This document shows, one piece after another, positions 55,466 to 64,000 of a stretch of DNA of 64,000 nucleotides. The position numbers were made by a program, and so were the translations under genes. Every line of letters begins with the position of its first letter. Position 1 is the stretch's first letter. The DNA lies in contig NZ_BONX01000064.1 in NCBI RefSeq assembly GCF_016862935.1, forward strand, positions 1 to 64,000, read 5' to 3'. Below the pieces are notes generated by a model, which did not search any database, was not told where the DNA came from, and saw only the letters and a program-made list of their open reading frames with translations. Source of the stretch: Plantactinospora mayteni. GTDB lineage: Bacteria; Actinomycetota; Actinomycetes; Mycobacteriales; Micromonosporaceae.

Positions 55466-58400
55466 ATGGCCCACCGTCCCCGCCGCCACGTCGCCGCCGG
55501 GATCGCGCTGCTCGGCGCGGCCGTGCTCGCGTTCACCGCCGCCCCGGCCCCGGCCGCCGCACCCGCCGCCCCGCCCGCCGCGCCGGCTGGCCTGGGCGCC
55601 GCGCTGGCCGCCGCTCCCGCCGCCACCCGGGCCAGCACCGCCTTCACGGCCGACGACTACTGCCTGGGCGAGTGCGCCGACATCCTGCCGCCGGGCCAGA
55701 ACGGCAACGCGACCCTGGTCGAGGTACTGGCCAACCAGGCGCTCGGGGTACTGCCCCGGCACGCCGGCGACCAGCTCGACCGGTACGCCAGCCTGGTCTA
55801 CGGGTACGCCGGGCTGCGCGAGGAGCAACTCGGGGCGTTCTTCAACGACGCCTCCTTCGGGGTACCGCCCGGCCAGGTGGAACGCAGCTACTCGCCGCGC
55901 GCCGACGTCACGGTGGTGCGGGACCGGGCGACCGGCGTCCCGCACGTCACCGGCAGCACCCGGGGCGGCACGATGTTTGGCGCCGGGTATGTCGGCGCGG
56001 AGGATCGACTCTTCACCATGGACCTGCTCCGGCACGTCGGCCGGGGCACCCTCACCCCGTTCGCCGGCGGGGCACCCGGCAACCGGGCACTCGAACAGAG
56101 CGTCTGGCGGAACTCGCCGTACACCGAGGCGGACCTGGCGGCCCAGGTCGCCGCGCTGCGCCAGCGCGGTCCCCGGGGTGAACAGCTCCACGCCGACGTG
56201 CAGGAGTACATCGCCGGGATCAACGCGTACATCCGGCACTGCATGGCCAACCGCAACTGCCCCGGGGAGTACGTCCTCACCGGGCACCTGGACGCGATCA
56301 CCAACGCGGGCGGGCCGGAGCCGTTCCAGATGACCGACCTGATCGCGATCTCCGGTGTGGTCGGCGGGCTCTTCGGCGGCGGTGGCGGGCACGAGATGCA
56401 GTCGGCACTGGTCCGGATCGCCGCCCGGGCGAAGTACGGGCCGGTCGAGGGTGACCGGGTGTGGACGGCGTTCCGGATGCAGAACAACCCGGAGACCGTG
56501 CTGACCCTGCACGACGGGCAGCGCTTCCCGTACGGCGCCGCCGACCCGGACGCGCCCAGCGTGGTACTGCCGGACCCGGGTTCGGCCCGGCCGGAGGCGG
56601 TCACCGCCAACCCGACCGGCTCGGCCCGGCAGGCCACCGGCGGGCCGTCCGAGCTGGCCGCCGCGCTGTCGGGGCTGACCATCACACCGCGGGGGATGTC
56701 GAACGCGGCCGTGATCTCCGGCGCGCACTCCGTCACCGGACATCCGATCGCGGTCTTCGGGCCGCAGACCGGCTACTTCGCGCCGCAACTGCTGATGATG
56801 CAGGAGTTGCAGGGGCCGGGGATCAGCGCCCGGGGCGCCGCGTTCGCCGGGGTGAACCTCTACGTGCTGCTCGGCCGGGGCCAGGACTACGCCTGGAGCG
56901 CCACCTCGGCCACCCAGGACATCACCGACACCTACGCGGTGCCGCTCTGCACCACCGACGGCAGTGCGCCGACGCTCAACAGCACCTTCTACCGCTATCG
57001 CGGCCAGTGCCTGGCGATGGAGGAGATCTCGCACGTCAACTCGTGGCGGCCGACGGTCGCGGACGGCACGGCGGCCGGCTCGTACACGATGGTCGCCCGA
57101 CGGACCAGGCTGGGGCTGGTGGCCTGGCGGGGCACGGTCGGCGGGGTGCCGCACGCGTTCACCCAGCTCCGGTCGACGTACCGGCACGAGGCCGACTCGG
57201 CGATCGGGTTCCAGATGTTCAACGACCCCGCCGCGATGGGTTCCGCCGCCCAGTTCACCGCCGCGGCGTCCGAGATCGGGTACGCCTTCAACTGGTTCTA
57301 CGTCAACTCCCGCCAGGCGGCATACGTCAACTCGGGGCTGAACCCGGTCCGGGCCGCCGGCAGCAACCCGAACCTGCCGATCCGGGCCGAGCCGGCGTAC
57401 GAGTGGCAGGGCTTCGACCCGGCCACCAACACCGCGACCTACCACCCCGCGTCGGCGCACCCGAACTCGGTCGACCAGGACTACTACGTGAGTTGGAACA
57501 ACAAGCAGGCCGCCGACTACGGCGCCTCGGACGGCAACTTCAGCTTCGCCCCGGTGCACCGGGGCGACCTGCTGGACAAGCCGATCCGGGCGGCGATCGA
57601 GGCCGGGCAGAAGTTCGACCGCGCCTCGCTGACCGCGCTGGTACAGCGGGCCGGCCTCACCGACCTGCGCGGGGTCGAGGTGCTGGACGAGCTGATCCGG
57701 GTGCTGGAGAGCCAACCGGTCGGCGACGCCGGGCTGGCCGGGGTGGTCGGCCGGCTGAAGGCGTGGCGGCAGGCCGGGGCGCTGCGGGTGGAGACCTCCG
57801 CCGGCGCGAAGACCTACCAGCACGCCGAGGCGATCCGGGTCTTCGACGCCTGGTGGCCGCTGCTGGTCCGGGGCCAGTTCGCCGGGCCGCTCGGCGGCGA
57901 CCTCTACCAGGCGCTGGTCAACGCGATGCAGCTCAACGAGTCACCCTCGGGGCACCAGCAGGGGGACACCTCGGACCTGCCCGGGTCGGCCGCCGACGCG
58001 CAGACGCACAAGGGCTCGTCCTTCCAGTACGGCTGGTGGGGCTATGTCGACGCCGACCTGCGGGCGGTACTCGGCGAGCCGGTGTCCGGCGGGCTCGGCC
58101 GGACGTACTGCGGGGACGGTGGGCTGACCGCCTGCCGGCAGATCCTGCTGGACACGCTGCGGACCGCCGCCGCCCAGCCGGCCGCCGAGGTCTATCCCGG
58201 CGACGAGCACTGCGCCGCCGGGGACCAGTGGTGCGCCGACGCCATCGTGCAGTCCCCGCTGGGCGGGATCCGGCACGGCACGATCGCCTGGCAGAACCGG
58301 CCGACGTACCAGCAGGTGGTGTCGTTCCCGGCCGGGCGCGGCGACGACCTGACCAACCTCGCCGCCGGGCGACCGGTCTCCGCGTCCAGCAGCCAACTCG

Positions 58401-58735
58401 GCAACGGCGCCGCCCGCGCGGTGGACGGCGATCCGGGTACCCGCTGGGCCAGCTCCTGGTCCGACAACCAGTCCATCACCGTCGACCTCGGGTCGACCCG
58501 GACCGTGGGTCGGGTGGTGCTGCACTGGGAGGCGGCGTACGCGAAGTCGTACCGGATCGAGGTCTCCGCCGACGGTACGAACTGGAGCCCGGTCTGGTCG
58601 ACCACGGCCGGCGACGGCGGCACCGACACCCTCGACTTCCCCGACACCACCACCCGCTACCTGCGGATGCAGGGCCTCACCCGCGCCACCACCTACGGCT
58701 TCTCCCTCTGGGAGTTCGAGGCGTACGCACACTGA
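55466..58735 (+). CDS. Penicillin acylase family Ntn-hydrolase with C-terminal F5/8-type (discoidin) domain
   Basis: 1089 residues. A Sec signal peptide with an Ala/Pro-rich end (about 1-60) points to secretion. The alpha-chain region contains 'VTVVRDRATGVPHVTGSTRGGTMFGAGYVGAEDRLFTMDLLRHVGRG'. The spacer ends at 'GLTITPRGMSNAAVISG', where Ser412 would become the N-terminal nucleophile of the beta-chain after self-cleavage. 'PQTGYFAPQLLMMQELQGPG' follows as in quinoprotein and aculeacin-type acylases. From about residue 960 an F5/8 type C domain ('LAAGRPVSASSSQLGNGAARAVDGDPGTRWASSWSDNQSITVDLGS') adds a carbohydrate- or surface-binding module. It likely deacylates N-acyl compounds (homoserine lactones, lipopeptides or penicillins). 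Confidence 0.9.
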   Translation: MAHRPRRHVAAGIALLGAAVLAFTAAPAPAAAPAAPPAAPAGLGAALAAAPAATRASTAFTADDYCLGECADILPPGQNGNATLVEVLANQALGVLPRHAGDQLDRYASLVYGYAGLREEQLGAFFNDASFGVPPGQVERSYSPRADVTVVRDRATGVPHVTGSTRGGTMFGAGYVGAEDRLFTMDLLRHVGRGTLTPFAGGAPGNRALEQSVWRNSPYTEADLAAQVAALRQRGPRGEQLHADVQEYIAGINAYIRHCMANRNCPGEYVLTGHLDAITNAGGPEPFQMTDLIAISGVVGGLFGGGGGHEMQSALVRIAARAKYGPVEGDRVWTAFRMQNNPETVLTLHDGQRFPYGAADPDAPSVVLPDPGSARPEAVTANPTGSARQATGGPSELAAALSGLTITPRGMSNAAVISGAHSVTGHPIAVFGPQTGYFAPQLLMMQELQGPGISARGAAFAGVNLYVLLGRGQDYAWSATSATQDITDTYAVPLCTTDGSAPTLNSTFYRYRGQCLAMEEISHVNSWRPTVADGTAAGSYTMVARRTRLGLVAWRGTVGGVPHAFTQLRSTYRHEADSAIGFQMFNDPAAMGSAAQFTAAASEIGYAFNWFYVNSRQAAYVNSGLNPVRAAGSNPNLPIRAEPAYEWQGFDPATNTATYHPASAHPNSVDQDYYVSWNNKQAADYGASDGNFSFAPVHRGDLLDKPIRAAIEAGQKFDRASLTALVQRAGLTDLRGVEVLDELIRVLESQPVGDAGLAGVVGRLKAWRQAGALRVETSAGAKTYQHAEAIRVFDAWWPLLVRGQFAGPLGGDLYQALVNAMQLNESPSGHQQGDTSDLPGSAADAQTHKGSSFQYGWWGYVDADLRAVLGEPVSGGLGRTYCGDGGLTACRQILLDTLRTAAAQPAAEVYPGDEHCAAGDQWCADAIVQSPLGGIRHGTIAWQNRPTYQQVVSFPAGRGDDLTNLAAGRPVSASSSQLGNGAARAVDGDPGTRWASSWSDNQSITVDLGSTRTVGRVVLHWEAAYAKSYRIEVSADGTNWSPVWSTTAGDGGTDTLDFPDTTTRYLRMQGLTRATTYGFSLWEFEAYAH

Positions 58736-58747
58736 GATCGGCAGACC

Positions 58748-58802
58748 TTGACGACGTGTTGTCGTTCCGGCGACTGTCGTTCCGGCGACAACAAGTCGTC
58801 AA
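58748..58802. terminator. Bidirectional hairpin between the acylase and the SUF operon
   Basis: TTGACGACGTGTTGTCG (58748-58764) pairs with CGACAACAAGTCGTCAA (58786-58802) at 16 of 17 positions, with a nested GTCG/CGAC loop. It lies between two converging transcription units, so it can end both. Confidence 0.9.
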
Positions 58803-58827
58803 CATCTACCACACCCGGACGAGCCGC

Positions 58828-59205
58828 TCAGACGTTGAAGCCGAGGGCGCGGAGCTGGTCGCGGCCCTCGTCGGTGATCTTGTCTGGGCCCCACGGGGGG
58901 AGCCAGACCCAGTTGATCCGGATGTCGTTGACCAGGCCGCCGCCGGGGCCGGTGGTCAGCGCCGAGCGGGCCTGGTCCTCGATCACGTCGGTCAGCGGGC
59001 AGGCCGCCGAGGTGAGCGTCATGTCCAGGGTCGCGACGTTCTCGTCGTCGACGTGTACCCCGTAGACCAGACCCAGGTCGACCACGTTGATGCCCAGCTC
59101 GGGGTCGACGACGTCCTTCATCGCCTCTTCGATGTCGGCGACCGCCGCCTTGCCGGTCGACCCCGTCGACTCGGCCGACGCGGTCGTCGTGTCCTGATCA
59201 GTCAT
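58828..59205 (-). CDS. sufT: SufT-like metal-sulfur cluster assembly factor (MIP18/DUF59)
   Basis: 125 residues. A flexible N-terminal 20 residues precede the DUF59 fold: 'AVADIEEAMKDVVDPELGINVVDLGLVYGV', then 'MTLTSAACPLTDVIEDQARSAL' with the conserved cluster-related Cys. It aids maturation of Fe-S proteins. Last gene of the SUF operon; its ATG overlaps the sufU stop by 4 bases. Confidence 0.93.
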   Translation of the reverse strand: MTDQDTTTASAESTGSTGKAAVADIEEAMKDVVDPELGINVVDLGLVYGVHVDDENVATLDMTLTSAACPLTDVIEDQARSALTTGPGGGLVNDIRINWVWLPPWGPDKITDEGRDQLRALGFNV

Positions 59206-59690
59206 GCCGTCTTCACCTCGCTCCGCTCGTTACTGTCCTCGTTGCCGGCCTCGACGTCCACGCCGGCCCGGGCCGCGGCGTCCTTGAACGCCATCCAGGG
59301 CAGCAGCGCGCACTTCACCCGGGCCGGATAGCGGGCCACCCCGGCGAACGCCACCGCGTCGCCGAGCAGCTCCTCCTCCGGGGTCACCTGCCCGCGCCCG
59401 GACATCAGCTCGACGAAGGCGGCGTGCACCGCGAACGCCTGCCCGGTGTCCCGGCCGGTGAGCAGCTCGTGCAGCACACTTGCCGACGCCTGGCTGATCG
59501 AGCAACCCATTCCGTCGTACGAGACGTCACTGAGCGTGTCGTCGTCCAGGGCCACCCGGATGGTCACCTCGTCCCCGCAGGTCGGGTTCACGTGGTGCGC
59601 CTCGGCGGCGTACGGCTCGCGCAGCCCGCGCCCGTGCGGGTGCTTGTAGTGGTCCAGGATGATCTCCTGGTAGAGCTGGTCGACCTGCAT
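59202..59690 (-). CDS. sufU: SUF scaffold / sulfur-transfer protein SufU
   Basis: 162 residues from ATG 59690 (MQVDQLYQEIILDHYKHPHG). The zinc- and sulfur-binding residues are all visible: Cys and Asp in 'NPTCGDEV', Cys in 'GMGCSISQASASV' and Cys in 'VKCALLPW'. In Gram-positive bacteria SufU receives persulfide from SufS. The start overlaps the sufS stop by 1 base (TAATG). The C-terminal acidic tail is longer than in Bacillus. Confidence 0.94.
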   Translation of the reverse strand: MQVDQLYQEIILDHYKHPHGRGLREPYAAEAHHVNPTCGDEVTIRVALDDDTLSDVSYDGMGCSISQASASVLHELLTGRDTGQAFAVHAAFVELMSGRGQVTPEEELLGDAVAFAGVARYPARVKCALLPWMAFKDAAARAGVDVEAGNEDSNERSEVKTA

Positions 59691-60994
59691 TACCCGAACA
59701 CCTTCCGTACCTGTTCCAGCCCGCGCACCAGAGCGTCGACCTCGCCGGTCGTGGTGTACAGGTAGAACGAGGCGCGGGTGGTCGCCGGTACGCCGAACCG
59801 GACGCAGACCGGTCGCGCACAGTGATGGCCGACCCGCACCTCGACGCCCTCGGCGTCCAGCACCTGACCCACGTCGTGCGGGTGGATGCCCTCCAGCCCG
59901 AACGAGATCGTCCCGCCCCGGCCGACGGGTACGGTCGGACCGAAGATCCGCAGCCCGGGAACGGTCTCCAGGGCGTCCAGCGCGTACGCGGTCAGCTCCT
60001 TCTCGTGCCACTGGATCGCCCGCATGCCGATCCCGGTCAGGTAGTCCACCGCCGCGCCCAGCGCCACCGCCTCGGCGATCGGCGGGGTACCCGCCTCGAA
60101 CCGGGCCGGCGGCGGCGCGTAGGTCGAGCCGGTCATCGCGACCGTCTCGATCATCGAACCACCGCCGAAGACCGGCGGCATCGCGGCCAGCAGCTCGCCC
60201 CGGCCCCAGAGCACCCCGATCCCGCTCGGCGCGCACATCTTGTGCCCGGTGAACGCGATGAAGTCGGCGTCCAGGTCGACCACGTCGACCGGCAGGTGCG
60301 GCACCGACTGCGAGCAGTCGAGCAGCAGCAGCGCGCCGACCTGGCGGACCCGCTCGGTGATCCGGGCGGTGGCGTTGATCGTGCCGAGGATGTTGGACAT
60401 GTGCACGAACGAGACCAGCTTGGTCCGCTCGTTGACCAGCTCCTCCAGCCCCGACTCGTCGAGCCGGCCGCCGTCGGTGACCGGGAACCAGCGCAGCGTC
60501 GCGCCGGTCCGCTCGCAGAGGAGCTGCCACGGCACGATGTTGGAGTGGTGCTCCATCTCGGAGATCACGATCTCGTCGCCGGGGCCGAGCCGGAACCTCG
60601 GGTCACCTCCCGCGCCGACCGAGGCGTTGGAGAAGGCGTACGCGACCAGGTTGATCGCCTCGGTGGAGTTCTTGACGAACACCACCTCGTCCGGGCTCGG
60701 CGCGTTGATGAAGGTCGCGACCTTCGCCCGGGCCCCCTCGTACGCCTCGGTCGCCTCGGTGCCGACCGTGTGCACCGAGCGGGAGACGTTGCCGTTGTGC
60801 CGCTCGTAGTGCTGGCGCAGCGCGTCCAGCACCTGCCGGGGCTTCTGCGAGGTGTTCGCGCTGTCGAGGTAGACCATCGGGTGGCCGTTGACCTCGCGCC
60901 CCAGGATCGGGAAGTCGGCGCGTACCGCCTCGACGTCGTAGCGCGGCACGTCGTCGTACTGTGGCATCCCCGGTGGGATCGCGATGCTGGTCAT
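59690..60994 (-). CDS. sufS: Cysteine desulfurase SufS
   Basis: 434 residues, class V PLP aminotransferase fold. PLP-linked Lys lies in 'AFTGHKMCAPSG', the catalytic Cys in 'VRVGHHCARPVC' and the phosphate and His positions in 'SEMEHHSNIVPW'. It releases sulfur from cysteine as a persulfide for SufU and the SufBCD scaffold. The sufC stop lies 22 bases upstream of its start. Start MTSIAIPPGMPQYDD fits actinobacterial homologues. Confidence 0.96.
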   Translation of the reverse strand: MTSIAIPPGMPQYDDVPRYDVEAVRADFPILGREVNGHPMVYLDSANTSQKPRQVLDALRQHYERHNGNVSRSVHTVGTEATEAYEGARAKVATFINAPSPDEVVFVKNSTEAINLVAYAFSNASVGAGGDPRFRLGPGDEIVISEMEHHSNIVPWQLLCERTGATLRWFPVTDGGRLDESGLEELVNERTKLVSFVHMSNILGTINATARITERVRQVGALLLLDCSQSVPHLPVDVVDLDADFIAFTGHKMCAPSGIGVLWGRGELLAAMPPVFGGGSMIETVAMTGSTYAPPPARFEAGTPPIAEAVALGAAVDYLTGIGMRAIQWHEKELTAYALDALETVPGLRIFGPTVPVGRGGTISFGLEGIHPHDVGQVLDAEGVEVRVGHHCARPVCVRFGVPATTRASFYLYTTTGEVDALVRGLEQVRKVFG

Positions 60995-61016
60995 CTCGAT
61001 GGTGCCCTTCCGGCTC

Positions 61017-61790
61017 TCAGGCCCGGGCCGTGCCGGCGCCGGCGACGTACCGCTCGTAGCCCTCGGCCTCGAGCTTCTCGGCCAGCTCCGGGCCGCCCTC
61101 CTCGACGATCCGGCCGGCGACGAAGACGTGCACGAAGTCCGGCGTGATGTAGCGGAGGATCCGGGTGTAGTGGGTGATCAGCAGCAGCCCGGTCTCGCCG
61201 GTCTCGCGGACCCGGTTGACGCCCTCGCTGACCACCCGCAGGGCGTCGATGTCGAGGCCGGAGTCGGTCTCGTCGAGGATCGCCACCTTCGGCTTGAGCA
61301 GTTCGAGCTGGACGATCTCGTGCCGCTTCTTCTCACCGCCGGAGAAGCCCTCGTTCACGTTCCGCTGGGCGAACGCCGGGTCCATCTGGAGCCGCTCCAT
61401 CGCGCCGCGCAGCTCGCCGGCCCAGGTGCGCAGCTTCGGCGCCTCGCCGTCCACCGCCGTCTTCGCGGTGCGGAGGAAGTTCGCCACCGACACCCCGGGC
61501 ACCTCGACCGGGTACTGCATGGCCAGGAAGAGGCCGGCGCGGGCCCGCTCGTCGACGGCCATCGACAGCACGTCGACGCCGTCCAGGGTCACCGAACCGC
61601 CGGTGATCTCGTATTTCGGGTGCCCGGCGATCGAGTACGCCAGCGTCGACTTGCCGGACCCGTTCGGGCCCATGATGGCGTGGGTCTCCCCCGCCCGCAC
61701 GGTGAGGTCGACCCCGGCCAGGATCGGCTTCAGCTCGCCCTCGGGCAGCCGGACCGACACCTGTAGGTCACGGATCTCCAGAACGCTCAT
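61017..61790 (-). CDS. sufC: Fe-S assembly ATPase SufC
   Basis: 257 residues. ABC ATPase with Walker A 'GPNGSGKST', signature 'GFSGGEKKRHEIVQL', Walker B 'VAILDETDSGLD' and switch His in 'LLITHYTRILRYI'. The 'GxxKYEITGG' and 'LAMQYPVEVPGV' segments are SufC-specific. It drives the conformational change of SufBD for cluster building. Its ATG overlaps the ferredoxin stop (ATGA). Confidence 0.96.
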   Translation of the reverse strand: MSVLEIRDLQVSVRLPEGELKPILAGVDLTVRAGETHAIMGPNGSGKSTLAYSIAGHPKYEITGGSVTLDGVDVLSMAVDERARAGLFLAMQYPVEVPGVSVANFLRTAKTAVDGEAPKLRTWAGELRGAMERLQMDPAFAQRNVNEGFSGGEKKRHEIVQLELLKPKVAILDETDSGLDIDALRVVSEGVNRVRETGETGLLLITHYTRILRYITPDFVHVFVAGRIVEEGGPELAEKLEAEGYERYVAGAGTARA

Positions 61791-62116
61791 GGTGCGGTAA
61801 CTCCATTGCTCGGTGTGAGACTCAGGTAGATGTCGCCGTCGCGGATCTCGACGGGATAGACGGGTACGGGTTCGGTGGCGGGCAGCCCGGTCGGCTCACC
61901 GGTACGCAGGTCGAAGCGGGAGCCGTGCAGCCAGCACTCCAGGGTGCAGCCGTCGACCTCGCCCTCGGAGAGCGCGACGGCGGCGTGCGAGCACTCGTCG
62001 CGTACGGCATAGAAGTTGCCGTCCTCGGCGTGCACGACGGCGATCTCCGTGCCGTCCACGTCGGCGGAGATGGCGGTGCCCTTCGGTACGTCCTCGGTCG
62101 AACAGATCCGGATCAT
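61787..62116 (-). CDS. Rieske-type non-haem ferredoxin
   Basis: 109 residues. The Rieske cluster ligands appear as 'RDECSHAAVALSEG' (C-x-H) and 'ECWLHGSRFD' (C-x-x-H). It carries a 2Fe-2S cluster and is a constant member of actinobacterial SUF operons, where it probably supplies electrons. It overlaps sufC by 4 bases and sufD by 1 base (TGATG). Confidence 0.94.
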   Translation of the reverse strand: MIRICSTEDVPKGTAISADVDGTEIAVVHAEDGNFYAVRDECSHAAVALSEGEVDGCTLECWLHGSRFDLRTGEPTGLPATEPVPVYPVEIRDGDIYLSLTPSNGVTAP

Positions 62117-63273
62117 CAGGCCGCAGCCTTCGCGAGTCGGGTCTCGATCTGCTCGCCCAGCCGGTCCCGCAGTCCCTCGGCCGGGATCTTGTTCAGCAGT
62201 TCGGCGAAGAAGCCCCGGACCACCAGCTTGCGCGCCTCGTCCTCCGGGATGCCCCGAGCCATCAGGTAGAAGAGCTGCTCGTCGTCGAAGCGCCCGGTCG
62301 CGCTGGCGTGCCCGGCGCCGGCCACCTCGCCGGTCTCGATCTCCAGGTTGGGTACGGAATCGGCCCGGGCGCCGTCGGTCAGCACCAGGTTGCGGTTGAT
62401 CTCGTACGTGTCGGTACCGGTGGCGGCGGCCCGGATCAGCACGTCGCCGACCCAGACGGTGTGCGCGCTGGCGCCCTGGAGCGCGCCCCGGTAGCCGACG
62501 TAGCTGCGGCAGTCCGGCACGCTGTGGTCGACGAGTTGGCGGTGCTCCAGGTGCTGGCCGGCGTCGGCGAAGTAGAGGCCGTAGAGTTCGGCCTCGCCGC
62601 CCCGGCCGGTGTATTCCACGCTGGTGTACTGCCGGACCAGCTCCCCGCCCAGGCTCACCTGGACGTGCGTCACCTTGGCGTCCCGGCCGAGCCGGACCTT
62701 CAGGTGCTGGGCCTGCACCGCGTCCGATGCCCAGTCGGCGACGGTCACCAGGGTCAGCCTGGCACCCTCGTCGACCGCGACCTCGACGTTGTCGGCCAGG
62801 GTCACCGAACCGGTCTGCTCCAGCACCAGCGTCACCTCGGCGAACCGGCCGACGTCGACGAAGGTGTGCCCGAAGGAGGCACCGTCGGCGCCCTGCCCGA
62901 CCAGCCGGACGGTCACCGGCTCGGCCGGCCGGGTCTCCGGGGCCACCGCGACGACCACCGCCTCGCCGGCCCGGCCGTGCGCCAGCGCGCTGATCCGGTC
63001 GAACGGGGTCAGCACGCTGCCGATCCGGGCGTCACCCTCGTGTACGCCGCCGAAGGTCACCCCGTCGGGCAGCGCGGCGACCTCGTAGCGCAGCCGGCCG
63101 TCGACCGGGGTGAACGTGTCGTCGGCCAGGCCGTGCAGCCGCTTCAGCGGGGTGAACCGCCACTCCTCCTCCAGGCCGGTCAGGGCCGGGAAGTCGCGGA
63201 CGTCGTACGAGCGGAGCGTCTGCGCCTTGGTCTGCGCGACCGGCGCGGCGGGCGCGAATGCTTCGGTAGTCAT
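62116..63273 (-). CDS. sufD: Fe-S assembly scaffold SufD
   Basis: 385 residues. The C-terminal half has the SufBD beta-helix core ('ELYGLYFADAGQHLEHRQLVDHSVPDCRSYVGYRGALQGASAHTVWVG') with the conserved His of 'HLEH...VDH'. It ends 'GRFDDEQLFYLMARGIPEDEARKLVVRGFFAELLNKIP'. It forms the SufBC2D complex with SufB and SufC. It begins 55 bases after the sufB stop, a gap with a possible extra ribosome binding site (AAGGAAGAG). Confidence 0.95.
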   Translation of the reverse strand: MTTEAFAPAAPVAQTKAQTLRSYDVRDFPALTGLEEEWRFTPLKRLHGLADDTFTPVDGRLRYEVAALPDGVTFGGVHEGDARIGSVLTPFDRISALAHGRAGEAVVVAVAPETRPAEPVTVRLVGQGADGASFGHTFVDVGRFAEVTLVLEQTGSVTLADNVEVAVDEGARLTLVTVADWASDAVQAQHLKVRLGRDAKVTHVQVSLGGELVRQYTSVEYTGRGGEAELYGLYFADAGQHLEHRQLVDHSVPDCRSYVGYRGALQGASAHTVWVGDVLIRAAATGTDTYEINRNLVLTDGARADSVPNLEIETGEVAGAGHASATGRFDDEQLFYLMARGIPEDEARKLVVRGFFAELLNKIPAEGLRDRLGEQIETRLAKAAA

Positions 63274-63328
63274 CTCTTCCTTGGTCTTGTCTCGCGAGGT
63301 CCGAGGCGGATCGGCGGGGCGACCGGCG

Positions 63329-64000
63329 TCAGCCGACCGCGCCCTCCATCTGGAGCTCGATCAGCCGGTTCAGCTCCAGCGCGTACTCCATCGGGAGTTC
63401 CTTGGCGATCGGCTCGATGAAGCCGCGCACGATCATCGCCATCGCCTCGTCCTCGGTCAGCCCCCGGCTCATCAGGTAGAAGAGCTGGTCCTCGCTGACC
63501 TTCGAGACGGTCGCCTCGTGCCCCATCGCCACGTCGTCCTCGCGGATGTCGACGTACGGGTAGGTGTCCGACCGGGAGATGGTGTCCACCAGCAGCGCGT
63601 CGCACTTGACGGTGCTCTTGCTGTGGTGCGAGCCCTCCAGCACCTGCACCAGGCCCCGGTAGGACGTCCGCCCACCGGCCCGGGCGATCGACTTGGAGAC
63701 GATCGTGCTGGAGGTGTGCGGGGCGGCGTGCACCATCTTGGCGCCGGCGTCCTGGTGCTGGCCCTCGCCGGCCATCGCCACCGAGAGCACCTCGCCCTTG
63801 GCGTGCTCGCCGGTCATCCAGACCGCCGGGTATTTCATCGTCACCTTGGAGCCGATGTTGCCGTCGATCCACTCCATGGTCGCGCCCTCGTGGCAGACCG
63901 CCCGCTTGGTGACCAGGTTGTAGACGTTGTTCGACCAGTTCTGGATGGTCGTGTAGCGGCAGCGCGCGTTCTTCTTCACCACGATCTCGACGACCGCGCT
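63329..64000 (-). CDS. sufB: Fe-S assembly scaffold SufB, C-terminal part (runs off the window)
   Basis: About 224 C-terminal residues; the frame stays open at base 64000 (preceding residues AVVEIV). Visible parts include '[49 protein letters not shown]' and '[51 protein letters not shown]'. These contain the Cys (STVKCDALL) and Glu/His residues used in cluster assembly. It is upstream of sufD; the usual SufR-type repressor gene would lie beyond the right edge. Confidence 0.95.
   Translation of the reverse strand, partial: SAVVEIVVKKNARCRYTTIQNWSNNVYNLVTKRAVCHEGATMEWIDGNIGSKVTMKYPAVWMTGEHAKGEVLSVAMAGEGQHQDAGAKMVHAAPHTSSTIVSKSIARAGGRTSYRGLVQVLEGSHHSKSTVKCDALLVDTISRSDTYPYVDIREDDVAMGHEATVSKVSEDQLFYLMSRGLTEDEAMAMIVRGFIEPIAKELPMEYALELNRLIELQMEGAVG

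Overview
The window comes from a very GC-rich actinomycete chromosome. Third-position GC bias is extreme, GTG starts are common, and the families present (AA10-CBM2 polysaccharide monooxygenase, TIGR04222, TIGR03089, DUF2630, acVLRF1, the small Gbn-type HTH protein, an actinobacterial SUF operon) point to Micromonosporaceae (Micromonospora or a close relative). That placement is inference from gene content. I see no rRNA, tRNA, CRISPR array, intact insertion sequence or prophage gene.

Layout, left to right. 1-6.4 kb: a PH-domain membrane protein convergent with a PAP2/inositolphosphoceramide-synthase-type phosphatase, then a PadR-regulated FtsX-type ABC transporter with a doubled operator. 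6.8-13.6 kb: thioesterase plus metallo-beta-lactamase-fold hydrolase, a secreted copper polysaccharide monooxygenase, asnB and an Xaa-Pro aminopeptidase. 13.8-16.0 kb: a membrane TrkA-N/RyR protein paired with a SLOG-like Rossmann protein. 16.1-20.7 kb: an HTH regulator divergent from an orphan oligopeptide-type binding lipoprotein, two small lipoproteins and a phosphotransferase remnant. 20.8-30.5 kb: an 1850-residue bicatalytic amylase-pullulanase, a DapA-like lyase divergent from a LysR regulator, an ankyrin protein, a membrane-anchored CBM2-like protein and a permuted papain-fold protein.

30.7-41 kb: aconitase, an oxidoreductase behind a SoxR-like box, TIGR03089, an NDP-kinase-like plus eIF2B-like pair, pectate lyase with a LacI-type palindrome, DUF2630, a RIO kinase and a HAD phosphatase. 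41-48 kb: a nitrilase-family amidohydrolase, thioesterase, TetR, then TIGR04222 membrane protein / DUF692 (MNIO) / SCO6045-like protein / SDR in one direction, and a Mug-type DNA glycosylase. 48-55 kb: an ABC exporter, enoyl-CoA hydratase, Gbn, an ABC-F ATPase with a structured leader, acVLRF1 and a LysE exporter. 55-64 kb: a penicillin-acylase-family enzyme with a C-terminal F5/8-type domain, convergent with sufB-sufD-ferredoxin-sufC-sufS-sufU-sufT.

Three themes stand out. The first is plant-polymer use: starch, pectin and cellulose/chitin enzymes carry candidate operators, some of them sugar-type. The second is two poorly described modules: the TIGR04222/MNIO/SCO6045-like cassette, where a membrane protein ends in a Gly/Cys tail and could be the MNIO substrate, and the RyR-TrkA/SLOG pair. 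The third is an unusual density of short tandem duplications, many of them sitting exactly on stop codons or gene junctions.
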